NCBI GenBank assembly: GCA_938084845.1
Contig: CALKEB010000011.1
Location: 1-64,000, forward strand
Reading direction: 5' to 3'
DNA from: an uncultured Polaribacter sp.
Lineage (GTDB): Bacteria > Bacteroidota > Bacteroidia > Flavobacteriales > Flavobacteriaceae
Length of the DNA: 64,000 nucleotides
This document shows, piece after piece, positions 1-8,374 of the stretch. A program made the translations under genes and the position numbers. How positions within the stretch are numbered: the first letter of the stretch is position 1; the number at the start of each line of letters is the position of its first letter. The notes beneath the pieces were generated by a model that saw nothing but the letters and a program-made list of their open reading frames with translations, was not told the DNA's origin and did no database searches.

Positions 1-390
1 TACGCAGAATTAATGTCTGATCGTTTTGGAGCAGTTGGTAACAACTTCCATAAAGATATTGCGAATAGATGGCAAAATCCTGGAGACATTACCAATGTTC
101 CAGCATTAACAGATAACGCAATTGTTAATGGTACTTCTACATCAACTAGATTTTTAACATCAACTGATTACTTAGCATTAAACAATGTTAATATCGGATA
201 TAACGTACCAAAACAATATTTAGATAAATTATCTATACAAACTGTAAACATTTGGTTTTCTGCAGATAATTTATTTAATGCTACTGCACGTCGTGGTTTC
301 TTGCCAAATACAAGAGAGACAGGAAATTCTGGACGAAGATTTTATGCGCCAATGACAACGATGACATTAGGTGTTAGAGTGAAATTTTAA
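1..390 (+). CDS. SusC/RagA-type TonB-linked outer membrane protein, C-terminal end (partial)
   Basis: The frame is open from the first base of the window to TAA at 388-390, so only the last 129 residues of a much longer protein (usually about 1000 residues) are visible. The visible part has the look of the last strands of a TonB-dependent barrel: DYLALNNVNIGYNVP, then a VNIWFSADNLFNAT stretch, ending in GVRVKF with the terminal aromatic residue used for outer-membrane assembly. The next gene, 24 nt downstream, is a SusD-like lipoprotein, which is the usual partner. SusC barrels import oligosaccharides or peptides captured by SusD; the substrate cannot be read from this fragment. Confidence 0.9.
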   Translation, partial: YAELMSDRFGAVGNNFHKDIANRWQNPGDITNVPALTDNAIVNGTSTSTRFLTSTDYLALNNVNIGYNVPKQYLDKLSIQTVNIWFSADNLFNATARRGFLPNTRETGNSGRRFYAPMTTMTLGVRVKF

Positions 391-414
391 TACAAAAATT
401 TAAATTAAAAAAAC

Positions 415-1905
415 ATGAATAAATTAATTAAATTCGGATTACTCTCTGCATTAGCAATAACAACAGTAAGCTGTGGAGACGATTTCCTTGAGAAGCCAGC
501 CTTAGAAGGATCTGCTTCTTTAACATCATCTCAGTTAGAACAAGCATCTAATATTGACCCTGAAGTAACAGGAGCTTTAATGGGTGGTGTATATTCATTA
601 ACATTTACATTCGGTTCAGGAGGTACAAGTGGTCATGATGATTTTGGTCACAAAGCTTATGATATCTTTAGTGACATGTTATCAAGTGATATGGCACTAA
701 GTACTAGTACTTATGGTTGGTATAGAGCTTCAATTACTGAATATCAAGCAACACAAGATTTCACTTTTGGTGATAACAGACAAGTGTGGAGATATTACTA
801 CAGAATCGTAAGAGGATGTAATGAGGTAATTGATGGATTAGGTGGAACTGATGTTACACCTGAAAGCGATGCAAATAAAGCAGTAATGGGTCAGGCGAAA
901 GCTTTACGTGCGCATTCTTACTTTTATTTAACGCAGTTCTACCAAAAAGAATATGATGGTGCAGAAGAAATTTTGCCTATCTACAGAAGTGCTACAGACT
1001 TAAACGGTCCTAAAGTAACTGCTGCTGAAATTTATGATCTAATGGAATCTGATTTAACAGAAGCAATTGCTTTATTAGACGGATTTACTAGAAGTAATAA
1101 AACTGAAATTAACAAATCTGTTGCACAAGGAATCTATGCTTATGTATTAGGAGCTAGAGGAACAGATTATGCGAAAGCTTACAATATGGCTAAAGCAGCA
1201 ATCAGTGGTTATGCATTAATGAGCGCTACAGAAATAACTGGAGGATTTACAAACGTAAATACACCAGGATGGATGTGGGGTGTTGACTTAAACGATGAAA
1301 TTGGATTAGGATTAGTTTCATGGTGGGGTCAAATGGATTACTTTGCATACAGTTACCCAGCATTTGGGGATGCAAAATCTATGGATCAAGGATTATTTGA
1401 TGCAATTCCAGCTAACGATGCTAGAAAGGCACAATTTAATGATGCTCCTGGTACGTATGCACACTTAATGCCATTAGGTAAATTTTACAATGCTGCAAGA
1501 ACACGTTATGGTGTTACTAGAATTGTACAAGATGATTATGTATATATGAGAGTTGCAGAAATGCACTTATTAGCAGCTGAGTATGCAGCATTTTCAGGAA
1601 ATGATGCACAAGCAAGAACTGAATTAAAAGCCTTAGTTTCTAACAGAGTTCCAGACGCATCTTACATTGATGGTTTATCTGGACAAGCTCTTAAAAACGA
1701 AATCTATTTACAAACAAGAATAGAGTTATGGGGTGAAGGAAAAAGTTATTTAGCAATGAAGCGTAACAAAGCAACTGTTACAAGAGGTTCTAATCACTTA
1801 TCTTTTGTTGGAGAATCAATTCCTTACAATGATGAGCGTATGGCTTTTGAAATTCCAGAAGGAGAGATTCAATTCAACCCTTTTATTTCAACTCAAAACA
1901 ACTAA
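415..1905 (+). CDS. SusD/RagB family nutrient-binding outer membrane lipoprotein
   Basis: This 496-residue protein begins with a lipoprotein signal peptide whose lipobox is TVSC (Cys20), followed by acidic residues that favour surface export in Bacteroidota. The body has the RagB/SusD layout: an N-terminal helical region with the motif AKALRAHSYFYLTQFY near residue 165, TPR-like helices, and a C-terminal domain with YMRVAEMHLLAAEYA and RIELWGEGKSYLAMKR. SusD proteins sit on the cell surface as a lid on the SusC barrel and bind the nutrient. It directly follows the susC-like gene. No glycoside hydrolase is visible nearby, so the substrate (glycan or peptide) is unknown. Confidence 0.95.
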   Translation: MNKLIKFGLLSALAITTVSCGDDFLEKPALEGSASLTSSQLEQASNIDPEVTGALMGGVYSLTFTFGSGGTSGHDDFGHKAYDIFSDMLSSDMALSTSTYGWYRASITEYQATQDFTFGDNRQVWRYYYRIVRGCNEVIDGLGGTDVTPESDANKAVMGQAKALRAHSYFYLTQFYQKEYDGAEEILPIYRSATDLNGPKVTAAEIYDLMESDLTEAIALLDGFTRSNKTEINKSVAQGIYAYVLGARGTDYAKAYNMAKAAISGYALMSATEITGGFTNVNTPGWMWGVDLNDEIGLGLVSWWGQMDYFAYSYPAFGDAKSMDQGLFDAIPANDARKAQFNDAPGTYAHLMPLGKFYNAARTRYGVTRIVQDDYVYMRVAEMHLLAAEYAAFSGNDAQARTELKALVSNRVPDASYIDGLSGQALKNEIYLQTRIELWGEGKSYLAMKRNKATVTRGSNHLSFVGESIPYNDERMAFEIPEGEIQFNPFISTQNN

Positions 1906-1914
1906 TCACATATT

Positions 1915-1942
1915 GGATAGGAGGTTATTAAATCTCCTATCC
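1915..1942 (+). other. Intergenic RNA hairpin between susD and the next lipoprotein gene
   Basis: GGATAGGAG (1915-1923) and CTCCTATCC (1934-1942) form a perfect 9-bp stem around a 10-nt loop. It sits 9 nt after the susD stop and about 20 nt before the next start. No T-run follows, so it is not a standard terminator. It may protect the susCD mRNA end or lower expression of the third gene; this role is inferred. Confidence 0.6.
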
Positions 1943-1961
1943 ATAATTAAAATTAAATAGA

Positions 1962-2696
1962 ATGAAACAATTTAAAATTTACACTTTATTATTTTTAAGC
2001 TTAGCTATTTTTAGTAGCTGTGAAGAAGAAGTAGTAGCTCCAGATACAGCTTACGCATCTTTTGAGGCTTATTTTTCAAGTGACGTTACAGTAACTCCTG
2101 GTGAAGTTTATAACAAATCAGTGAGTGTATATACTGCAAACATTTCAGACACAGATAGAACCATTAATTTAACTGCATCAGGAACTATAGATGCAGCTTC
2201 TTACACAATGCCAACTTCTGTAACAATACCTGCTAACACAAATGAAGCAGTAGTAAACTTAACGTTTAATGAAAATGGTTTAGAAATCATTGCTGATAAA
2301 ACACTTACCATAGCAATGGAAGGAAGTGAAGCAATGAGCGTTGGGGAGCCAATTACTTTAAATGTAGCGAAAGGATGTCCTGCAGGAGAAGGAAAAGTTA
2401 AGGTAGCTGTTACATTAGATTCATATCCAGAAGAAGTATACTGGAGAATCGTAAACTTAGATTTAGGAGCAATAGTTATGGCTAATAGTGCAACACCTGC
2501 TTATGGTGGTTACGCTGGATTAACTGGTGTACAAAGAGATGCGAACTGTTTAGTAAATGGTAACTATAGAGTTGATATCTTCGATGCTTACCAAGATGGT
2601 GCTGGTGCATTTGAAATTACTGTAAACGGAGTTCAAGTATTTGCATCAAATGGTGCATACGGAGCTGGCGTATCTAGTACATTTGTTATCAACTAA
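1962..2696 (+). CDS. Surface lipoprotein of the SusCD operon (SusE-position protein)
   Basis: This 244-residue protein has a lipoprotein signal peptide (lipobox FSSC, Cys20, then EEE, a surface-export signal). Residues about 40-135 form a beta-rich segment with a Calx-beta-like rhythm (repeated TIPANTNEAVVNLTF-like strands). Residues about 140-244 form a second beta domain beginning at a Cys-Pro turn and containing YPEEVYWRIV and YRVDIFDAYQDG. I do not recognise a named family. Its place as third gene after susC/susD suggests an accessory ligand-binding lipoprotein, comparable in position to SusE/SusF. It is the last gene before a strong terminator. Confidence 0.75.
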   Translation: MKQFKIYTLLFLSLAIFSSCEEEVVAPDTAYASFEAYFSSDVTVTPGEVYNKSVSVYTANISDTDRTINLTASGTIDAASYTMPTSVTIPANTNEAVVNLTFNENGLEIIADKTLTIAMEGSEAMSVGEPITLNVAKGCPAGEGKVKVAVTLDSYPEEVYWRIVNLDLGAIVMANSATPAYGGYAGLTGVQRDANCLVNGNYRVDIFDAYQDGAGAFEITVNGVQVFASNGAYGAGVSSTFVIN

Positions 2697-2715
2697 CAAA
2701 CCTATAAATATTTTT

Positions 2716-2749
2716 AAAAAATCGTAATCATTTTGGTTACGATTTTTTT
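2716..2749 (+). terminator. Rho-independent terminator of the SusCD operon
   Basis: A 12-bp perfect stem (2716-2727 with 2737-2748) encloses a 9-nt loop and ends in a T-run. Because it starts with A's, it could work in both directions. It lies 20 nt after the lipoprotein stop. Confidence 0.85.
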
Positions 2750-2766
2750 ATTAAAAAAAATTCAAT

Positions 2767-3504
2767 TTGAAAGAAACTACAACAATATTTGGTTTAAGAG
2801 CTATTATAGAAGCTATAGAAAGTGGTTCTTCTATTAATAAAATATACCTGCAAAAAGGGTTAAGAGGTAGCATTTATTATGAACTAGACAAACTCATAAA
2901 AACAAATAAAATAGCAACAAGCACAGTACCTATAGAAAAATTAAATCGATTATCTAAGAATAACAATCACCAAGGTGCTGTAGCTCAAATCTCTCCTGTT
3001 GAATTTTATGATTTAGAAACACTTATTAACGAGACACTTAAAGCACAAAAGACTCCTTTTTTCTTATTGCTAGATCAAGTATCTGACGTTCGTAACTTTG
3101 GCGCAATAATAAGAACAGCTGAATGCACTGGTGTAAACGGTATTATAATTCAAAAAAATGGCAGTGCTCCTGTAAATGCAGAAACTATTAAAACATCAGC
3201 AGGTGCCGCTTTTAAAGTACCAATTTGTAAAGTAGATCATATTAAAGATGCGTTGTTTATACTTCAAGCCTCAAATATAAAAACAGTGGCTGCTACTGAA
3301 AAGACAGATAGTTCGATTTACGATGTTGACTTTAAGCAACCCATTGCAGTTGTAATGGGCTCTGAATTCAGAGGCGTAAATCCTTCTGTGTTAAAAATGG
3401 TAGATTATAAAGCAAAATTACCATTGTTAGGTGAAATTGCTTCATTAAATGTATCTGTAGCTTGTGGTATATTTTTATATGAGGCTGTAAGACAGAGAAT
3501 GTAA
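2767..3504 (+). CDS. rlmB: 23S rRNA (guanosine-2'-O-)-methyltransferase, SpoU/TrmH family (RlmB-like)
   Basis: This 245-residue SPOUT methyltransferase has an N-terminal substrate-binding domain (about 1-80, starting TTIFGLRAIIEAI) and a C-terminal SpoU domain. The three SpoU motifs are visible: DQVSDVRNFGAIIRTAE (motif 1), VVMGSEFRGV (motif 2) and LPLLGEIASLNVSVACGIFLYEA (motif 3, AdoMet knot). The family methylates a ribose 2'-OH of 23S rRNA (G2251 in E. coli). The start is TTG at 2767: an in-frame TAA at 2752 excludes anything further upstream and there is no early ATG. The start is only 18 nt beyond the preceding terminator, so the promoter must overlap that region. Confidence 0.9.
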   Translation: MKETTTIFGLRAIIEAIESGSSINKIYLQKGLRGSIYYELDKLIKTNKIATSTVPIEKLNRLSKNNNHQGAVAQISPVEFYDLETLINETLKAQKTPFFLLLDQVSDVRNFGAIIRTAECTGVNGIIIQKNGSAPVNAETIKTSAGAAFKVPICKVDHIKDALFILQASNIKTVAATEKTDSSIYDVDFKQPIAVVMGSEFRGVNPSVLKMVDYKAKLPLLGEIASLNVSVACGIFLYEAVRQRM

Positions 3505-3543
3505 TATGTAGTATATAAAATATAGTATTATTTTTTATAGTTA

Positions 3544-4200
3544 TTATTTTTCTTCAATATCTGGGGGAATATAATTTCCGTTTTCATCAAACATTGAATC
3601 GAATTCTGATGTTGAAAATTGAAACTCTTCATTTACCATTCCTTTATGTCTATAAAAATAAGCAAGTAAAATTCCTACACAAAAACCAGAAAGATGCCCT
3701 TCCCAAGACATGCCGTCTTTAATTGGTAAAACATACCAAATCATGCTTCCATAAAGAAAAATAACACTAAAAGATAAAGCTACAAGCCTATAGTGTTTGC
3801 GAATGATACCACTAAAAAAAACAAAACTAAATAAAAGATAAACAATACTACTTGCTCCAATATGGTAAGAGGCCCTTGCAAAACACCACAATGCAATACC
3901 TGTTAAAAGAGCACCATACCATAAAACTTTAATGGCAATATCTTTATAAAAATAAAAGAGACTACTTAACAACACAAATAAAGGAATTGTATTGCTTAGA
4001 AGATGTTTTGTGTCACTATGAATAAAATGTGTAAAAAAAACACCTTTAAATCCCTCTAAGCTTCTAGGGAAAACACCATATGTATTAAAATTAAGATCAA
4101 ATTTAATTTCTAACCAATAAATACCCCAGATTAACATCAAATAAATTAAAGGTATTCTAAAAGTGTTTAGTGCTGTTTTAAAATTATAATCTTCGTTCAT
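3544..4200 (-). CDS. Rhomboid family intramembrane serine protease
   Basis: Starting from ATG at 4200, the 218-residue protein has about six membrane segments and the rhomboid signatures: HLLSN in the loop/second helix (His66, Asn70), GASS with the nucleophilic serine near 117, and WEGHLSGF with the catalytic His near 169. Rhomboids cleave transmembrane segments within the bilayer. The C-terminal 25 residues are an acidic cytoplasmic tail. An upstream TTG at 4254 would add 18 residues, mostly hydrophobic; I prefer the ATG because the extension runs close to the divergent rarA start. Substrates are not predictable from sequence. Confidence 0.85.
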   Translation of the reverse strand: MNEDYNFKTALNTFRIPLIYLMLIWGIYWLEIKFDLNFNTYGVFPRSLEGFKGVFFTHFIHSDTKHLLSNTIPLFVLLSSLFYFYKDIAIKVLWYGALLTGIALWCFARASYHIGASSIVYLLFSFVFFSGIIRKHYRLVALSFSVIFLYGSMIWYVLPIKDGMSWEGHLSGFCVGILLAYFYRHKGMVNEEFQFSTSEFDSMFDENGNYIPPDIEEK

Positions 4201-4276
4201 AAAAAATGAAATTACAAAAAATGAACCAAACAGCAATGATACAACATCTGTCAAAAATCTTTATTATTTTTACATC

Positions 4277-5548
4277 ATGAATGAACCTTTGGCAGAGAGA
4301 ATTAGACCTAAGAAGTTAGATGACTACTTGAGTCAACAACATTTGGTTGGAAAAGAGGGCGTGCTTACAAAACTTATTAAACAAGGTGTTATTCCTTCTT
4401 TAATTCTGTGGGGACCACCAGGAATTGGAAAAACTACCTTAGCTAACATTATTGCTACAGAGTCTAACAGACCATTTTACACTCTAAGTGCAATAAGTTC
4501 CGGAGTAAAAGATGTTAGAGAAGTTATTGAAAAAGCAAAAAAAAGCGGTGGTTTATTTACGACCAAAAACCCAATATTATTTATCGATGAAATTCATAGG
4601 TTTAGCAAATCGCAACAAGATTCATTACTTGGTGCTGTAGAAAAAGGTTGGGTAACGCTTATAGGTGCAACCACAGAAAACCCAAGTTTTGAGGTAATAC
4701 CAGCACTCTTATCTAGGTGTCAAGTTTACATTTTAAATTCATTTGAGAAAAACGATTTAATTGCGCTTTTAGAACGCGCAATTCAAAAAGATGATATTCT
4801 TGCTGGTAAAACTATAAAACTCTCGGAAACTGATGCCTTATTGCGTGTTTCTGGAGGAGATGCTCGAAAATTATTAAACATTTTTGAGCTTTTAGTCTCA
4901 ACAGAAGATCATGTAGAAATCACCAACGATTATGTTTTAAAAAAAATACAGCAACACACTACAAGATATGACAAAACAGGAGAACAACATTATGACATTA
5001 TTTCTGCATTTATAAAATCGATAAGAGGTAGTGATCCAAATGCAGCTGTATATTGGTTGGCTAGAATGATTGAAGGTGGCGAAGATGTAAAATTTATTGC
5101 ACGAAGGTTATTAATATTAGCGTCTGAAGATATTGGTAATGCAAATCCAACCGCTTTAATTTTAGCCAATAATACGTTTCAAGCAGTATCTGTTATTGGA
5201 AACCCTGAAAGTAGAATTATACTAAGTCAATGTGTGGTATATTTAGCAAACTCTGCAAAGAGCAATGCTTCTTATATAGCTATAAATAAAGCACAAAGTC
5301 TAGTTAAAGAAACAGGAGATTTATCTATACCTCTTCACTTAAGAAATGCCCCTACAAAGTTAATGAAAGATTTAGACTATGGTAATAGTTATAAATATGC
5401 TCATGACTTCCCAAATAGTTTTACTGAACAAGAATTTTTACCTGAAGAGATTATCGGAACGAAGCTCTATGAACCAGGAAATAATACAAGAGAAAATCAA
5501 TTTAAAGAAATTCTTAAAACACGCTGGAAAAATAAATATAACTATTAA
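4277..5548 (+). CDS. rarA: Replication-associated recombination protein A (AAA+ ATPase)
   Basis: This 423-residue protein of the MgsA/RarA/WRNIP1 family has a Walker [10 protein letters not shown] (46-54), Walker [10 protein letters not shown] (101-109), sensor 1 GATTENP and the SRCQVYIL arginine-finger region, followed by the C-terminal tetramerisation domain ([26 protein letters not shown]). RarA acts at stalled replication forks with SSB and the clamp-loader system. The ATG at 4277 gives the usual family start ([17 protein letters not shown]). It is divergent from the rhomboid gene and appears monocistronic. Confidence 0.95.
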   Translation: MNEPLAERIRPKKLDDYLSQQHLVGKEGVLTKLIKQGVIPSLILWGPPGIGKTTLANIIATESNRPFYTLSAISSGVKDVREVIEKAKKSGGLFTTKNPILFIDEIHRFSKSQQDSLLGAVEKGWVTLIGATTENPSFEVIPALLSRCQVYILNSFEKNDLIALLERAIQKDDILAGKTIKLSETDALLRVSGGDARKLLNIFELLVSTEDHVEITNDYVLKKIQQHTTRYDKTGEQHYDIISAFIKSIRGSDPNAAVYWLARMIEGGEDVKFIARRLLILASEDIGNANPTALILANNTFQAVSVIGNPESRIILSQCVVYLANSAKSNASYIAINKAQSLVKETGDLSIPLHLRNAPTKLMKDLDYGNSYKYAHDFPNSFTEQEFLPEEIIGTKLYEPGNNTRENQFKEILKTRWKNKYNY

Positions 5549-5660
5549 GTTTATTTCCAAGAAAAGTTTAAAATAAAATTTAAGATATTTACTGTAATCG
5601 ATACAAATAATTAGCTATTAGATTACTAGATTTTTTATAAAATAATATTTTCTAAAAAAA

Positions 5661-7031
5661 TTAATTGAAAAATAAATTAATACCTAGTTGAAAAGAAGCA
5701 CTATTTGTAGAAGATAAATCTCCATACTCTAACAAGTTATCTACTAAACCATAAAAATTAAAACTACCCAAATTTAATGAAAAACCTACTCCAATATTAG
5801 AAAATGAAAAATCATCTATAGTATAGGTAACTTTTGTGTGAATTTTGTTCGTAATTGCTTTTTCGTAAAAGGCAGTTAATGCCAATTGAGAACTTAAAGG
5901 CCTATACATATTATACAGTTGTACGCCTATTGCGTCTGTATAAAAGTTTTTATAGGTATTATCATAACACACTTTACTTCTGTACTCTCAAAAACTATAT
6001 TTTAACGCCCAATTTAATTTTGTTGATCTCCAAGAAATATAAGATTCAAAATCATCAGTTACCGGAATTTCATCTTGAAAACGCTGATCTATCTCATTCC
6101 AATTTTCAAAATTATCATCACTATTAAACTCTAGTGCAACGCCTTCAAAAACAAAATTACCTGTTACACTCGTATTTTTAGTATTTGTGTTGTGATTGAT
6201 AAAACCCAGATCTAAAATACTACCTGAAAACTCTAATTGAGGGGTAATTCTATACGTCGCACCAAAATCGAAACCAATACCCATATTACTACCAAAAAAA
6301 GTGTTTTTTAAATAACTGCTTGGATCTGTAATATATTCGTTGTTTTCAATTAAACCAGAAGTTCTAAATTTTAAATTTACATCTGTTAAATAGTGTGTAT
6401 AAATATTATTAGTACCACCATTAGTTGTAAATAAGCCAGTATTGTTATTTGATTCTAAATTTAACGCAGAAGAATAAATTTTAAACCTACCTCCTATGGT
6501 TAAATTCTCATTTACTTTTTTGGAGATACCTGCATGTAAAACACCTAAAAAATCTACTTTATATATAATACCTGCAGCACTAAATGCTCTATTGATATGA
6601 GGTGCATTTCCTTCACTTATAAAGTCTAACGCGTCTTTAGGATAATAACCAATAGCATCTAATTCTTGATAAAAACCAAAGCTGATATAGTAATCGTCTT
6701 TAAAACGAAAACCTCCACTTAGAATTTCTATCTGGGTATTTATATTTGTAAAATCTCGATAAGATAAATTTTGAATGGCTTCTGCAATCTTGTCGTTTAT
6801 AGATCGATTATCTTTGGCAAAAATATCTGAAAGCACAACTCCTTTTGATCCATAATCTGAAGAAACTCCAGACAAAAAGGGTAAACCTAGATGAAATTTA
6901 TAATTTAATTCTGAAGCAGGATTTAACAATAAAGTTTGTGGCAATTCAGCGAAATTATACAGAATTTGTTTTTTCTGTGCCGAAATTTGAAAAAACACTA
7001 AACACAGTATCAGGTTAACAATATTTCTCAT
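5661..7031 (-). pseudogene. DUF5723-type outer membrane beta-barrel protein interrupted by an in-frame TGA
   Basis: Reading on the minus strand from ATG 7031, 347 codons encode a signal peptide (cleavage after ISA) and a barrel-like protein beginning KKQILYNFAELPQTLLLNPAS, typical of the DUF5723 family (related in look to PorP/SprF barrels). The frame stops at TGA 5990-5988 after LNWALKYSF. The same frame continues without shift for 108 more codons (EYRSKVCYDNTYKNFYTDAI and on) to a natural end LGINLFFN, which matches the expected C-terminal barrel strands of this family. One base change (GGA to TGA would restore a Gly) therefore splits an otherwise intact gene of about 456 codons. It is preceded 1 nt upstream by a lipoprotein gene and is probably co-transcribed with it. 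It could be a recent pseudogene or a sequencing error. Confidence 0.8.
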
Positions 7032-7032
7032 C

Positions 7033-7575
7033 TTAAATTTCAGATTCTATATAAAGCGTTACTGAAGATTTTAATTCAAAATCACTGGTAGCATTAGGGT
7101 TTAAGCTAGTACCTATATCCTCTAGTTCTGCTCTAATTTTTACTTTAGTGGTATTTATAATTGTAGGACTTGTGTTAACAAAAACCTCTTCAGTATAATT
7201 GTTTTCTAAATCTCCAGCAGAAGTTACTATGGAAGCAAATTGATATAATATTGTATTGTTATCATCTAAAAAGTATACATCAATAGTAACATCTCTATCA
7301 AAATCATTTTTAATTAAGGCGCTAAAATCAATTTTAACAATATCTTCCTTAACATAAGAATCTTCAAATACCCTAAAGCCTGAAACTGATGTTATACTTC
7401 TTTCCTGAATACCTAAATCATTAAAAAATTGTCCTGGAACAACAGAAAAAAAAATTAGAGATGAGGTGACCACTGGCTTGTAGACATAATCATTAATTTG
7501 ATCGAAATTTAACTCTTCATAGCAGGAATTAAATAATAAACAGCAAATGACACTTAATTGAAGTACACGTTTCAT
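7033..7575 (-). CDS. Hypothetical lipoprotein upstream of the DUF5723 gene
   Basis: This 180-residue protein has a lipoprotein signal peptide (lipobox LFNSC, Cys18, then YEE). The mature part is beta-rich with alternating hydrophobic residues and no motif I can name; segments such as IDVYFLDDNNTILYQF and SVTLYIESEI suggest an immunoglobulin-like sandwich. Its stop lies 1 nt before the start of the DUF5723 barrel gene, so the two are surely one operon, and a surface lipoprotein plus barrel pairing is likely. Function unknown. Confidence 0.7.
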   Translation of the reverse strand: MKRVLQLSVICCLLFNSCYEELNFDQINDYVYKPVVTSSLIFFSVVPGQFFNDLGIQERSITSVSGFRVFEDSYVKEDIVKIDFSALIKNDFDRDVTIDVYFLDDNNTILYQFASIVTSAGDLENNYTEEVFVNTSPTIINTTKVKIRAELEDIGTSLNPNATSDFELKSSVTLYIESEI

Positions 7576-7606
7576 AAAATGAGTTTAGTTTTTAACGTAA
7601 ATCTAA

Positions 7607-8299
7607 TTATAGATATTGCTTTAATTCGTGGAGCGCTGTAATACTTTTAAAATCTGAATTATCTACTTCCTCATTATTAAAATTACAATGTATTGCTGTT
7701 AATCCGACATGTAATGCACCATAAATATCGGCTTCTATACTGTCTCCAATCATAATTGAATTGTCAATACTTGCATTCGCTTTATCTAAAGCAAACTTAA
7801 ACACCTTAGGGTTAGGTTTCTTAGCACCAACAGATTCTGAGGTAACAATAACATTAAAATAGTCTAAGATTTTAGAGGATTTCATCTTTTTAGCTTGAAT
7901 TTCTTCAAAGCCATTAGTTATAATATGGAGGCTGTATTTATCTTTTAGATAATCTAGTATTTCAAAAGTTCCATTAAATAAATGATTAAAATGCGGAAGA
8001 TAATCAATGTAATCAATGGCAATAGTGTCTATTAAATCATCAGAGATCTCAAAATTAATAGCATCAAAAGCTTCTTTTAATCTGCGATATCTTAATTCAG
8101 ATTTAGAGATTTTTTCTTCCCTATATAATTTCCAAAACTTCAAATTTAAAGGCTTATACACTTTAAAAAATTCAGAAACATCAATAGTTACCTTTTTTTC
8201 ATTAAATATTTTTTGAAAAGCTAAATCAGAGTTTTTTTCAAAATCCCATAAAGTATGGTCCAAATCAAAAAAAACATGTTTGATCTTATTTTTATGCAT
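7607..8299 (-). CDS. HAD-superfamily nucleotidase, YjjG type
   Basis: The 230-residue protein carries the four HAD motifs: DLDHTLWDF with the nucleophile Asp12 and Asp14, IITNGFEEIQ (motif II), a conserved Lys in SVGAKKPNPKVF (motif III) and MIGDSIEADIYGA (motif IV). The four-helix cap of class C1 lies between about 20 and 95. The TLWDFEKNS and KISKSELRYRR segments fit the YjjG family of pyrimidine nucleoside 5'-monophosphatases, which clean non-canonical nucleotides. It is transcribed toward the lipoprotein gene with a 31-nt gap and may share its mRNA. Confidence 0.88.
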   Translation of the reverse strand: MHKNKIKHVFFDLDHTLWDFEKNSDLAFQKIFNEKKVTIDVSEFFKVYKPLNLKFWKLYREEKISKSELRYRRLKEAFDAINFEISDDLIDTIAIDYIDYLPHFNHLFNGTFEILDYLKDKYSLHIITNGFEEIQAKKMKSSKILDYFNVIVTSESVGAKKPNPKVFKFALDKANASIDNSIMIGDSIEADIYGALHVGLTAIHCNFNNEEVDNSDFKSITALHELKQYL

Positions 8300-8354
8300 T
8301 ACTTTTTTTATTTAGTAGTTTTAATTTAGATAATTAAGGGAAAACAATTTTATG

Positions 8355-8362
8355 TATTTTTG
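8355..8362 (+). promoter_or_regulatory. Bacteroidota -7 promoter box for the flippase gene
   Basis: TATTTTTG fits the TAnnTTTG consensus. It covers a TTG codon at 8360 that could otherwise be taken as the start of the downstream gene, so translation must begin further down. No clear -33 TTG element is seen. Confidence 0.55.
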
Positions 8363-8374
8363 AAAAAAACTAAT

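Noticed and set aside
5855-6127. Open frame on the plus strand antisense to the DUF5723 gene
   Set aside because: Its product has no recognisable pattern and the minus strand clearly codes for a barrel protein here; the frame is a by-product of low-complexity coding.
5988-7031. Frameshift as the cause of the split DUF5723 gene
   Set aside because: Both pieces are in the same frame; only a TGA separates them, so it is a nonsense change and not a frameshift.
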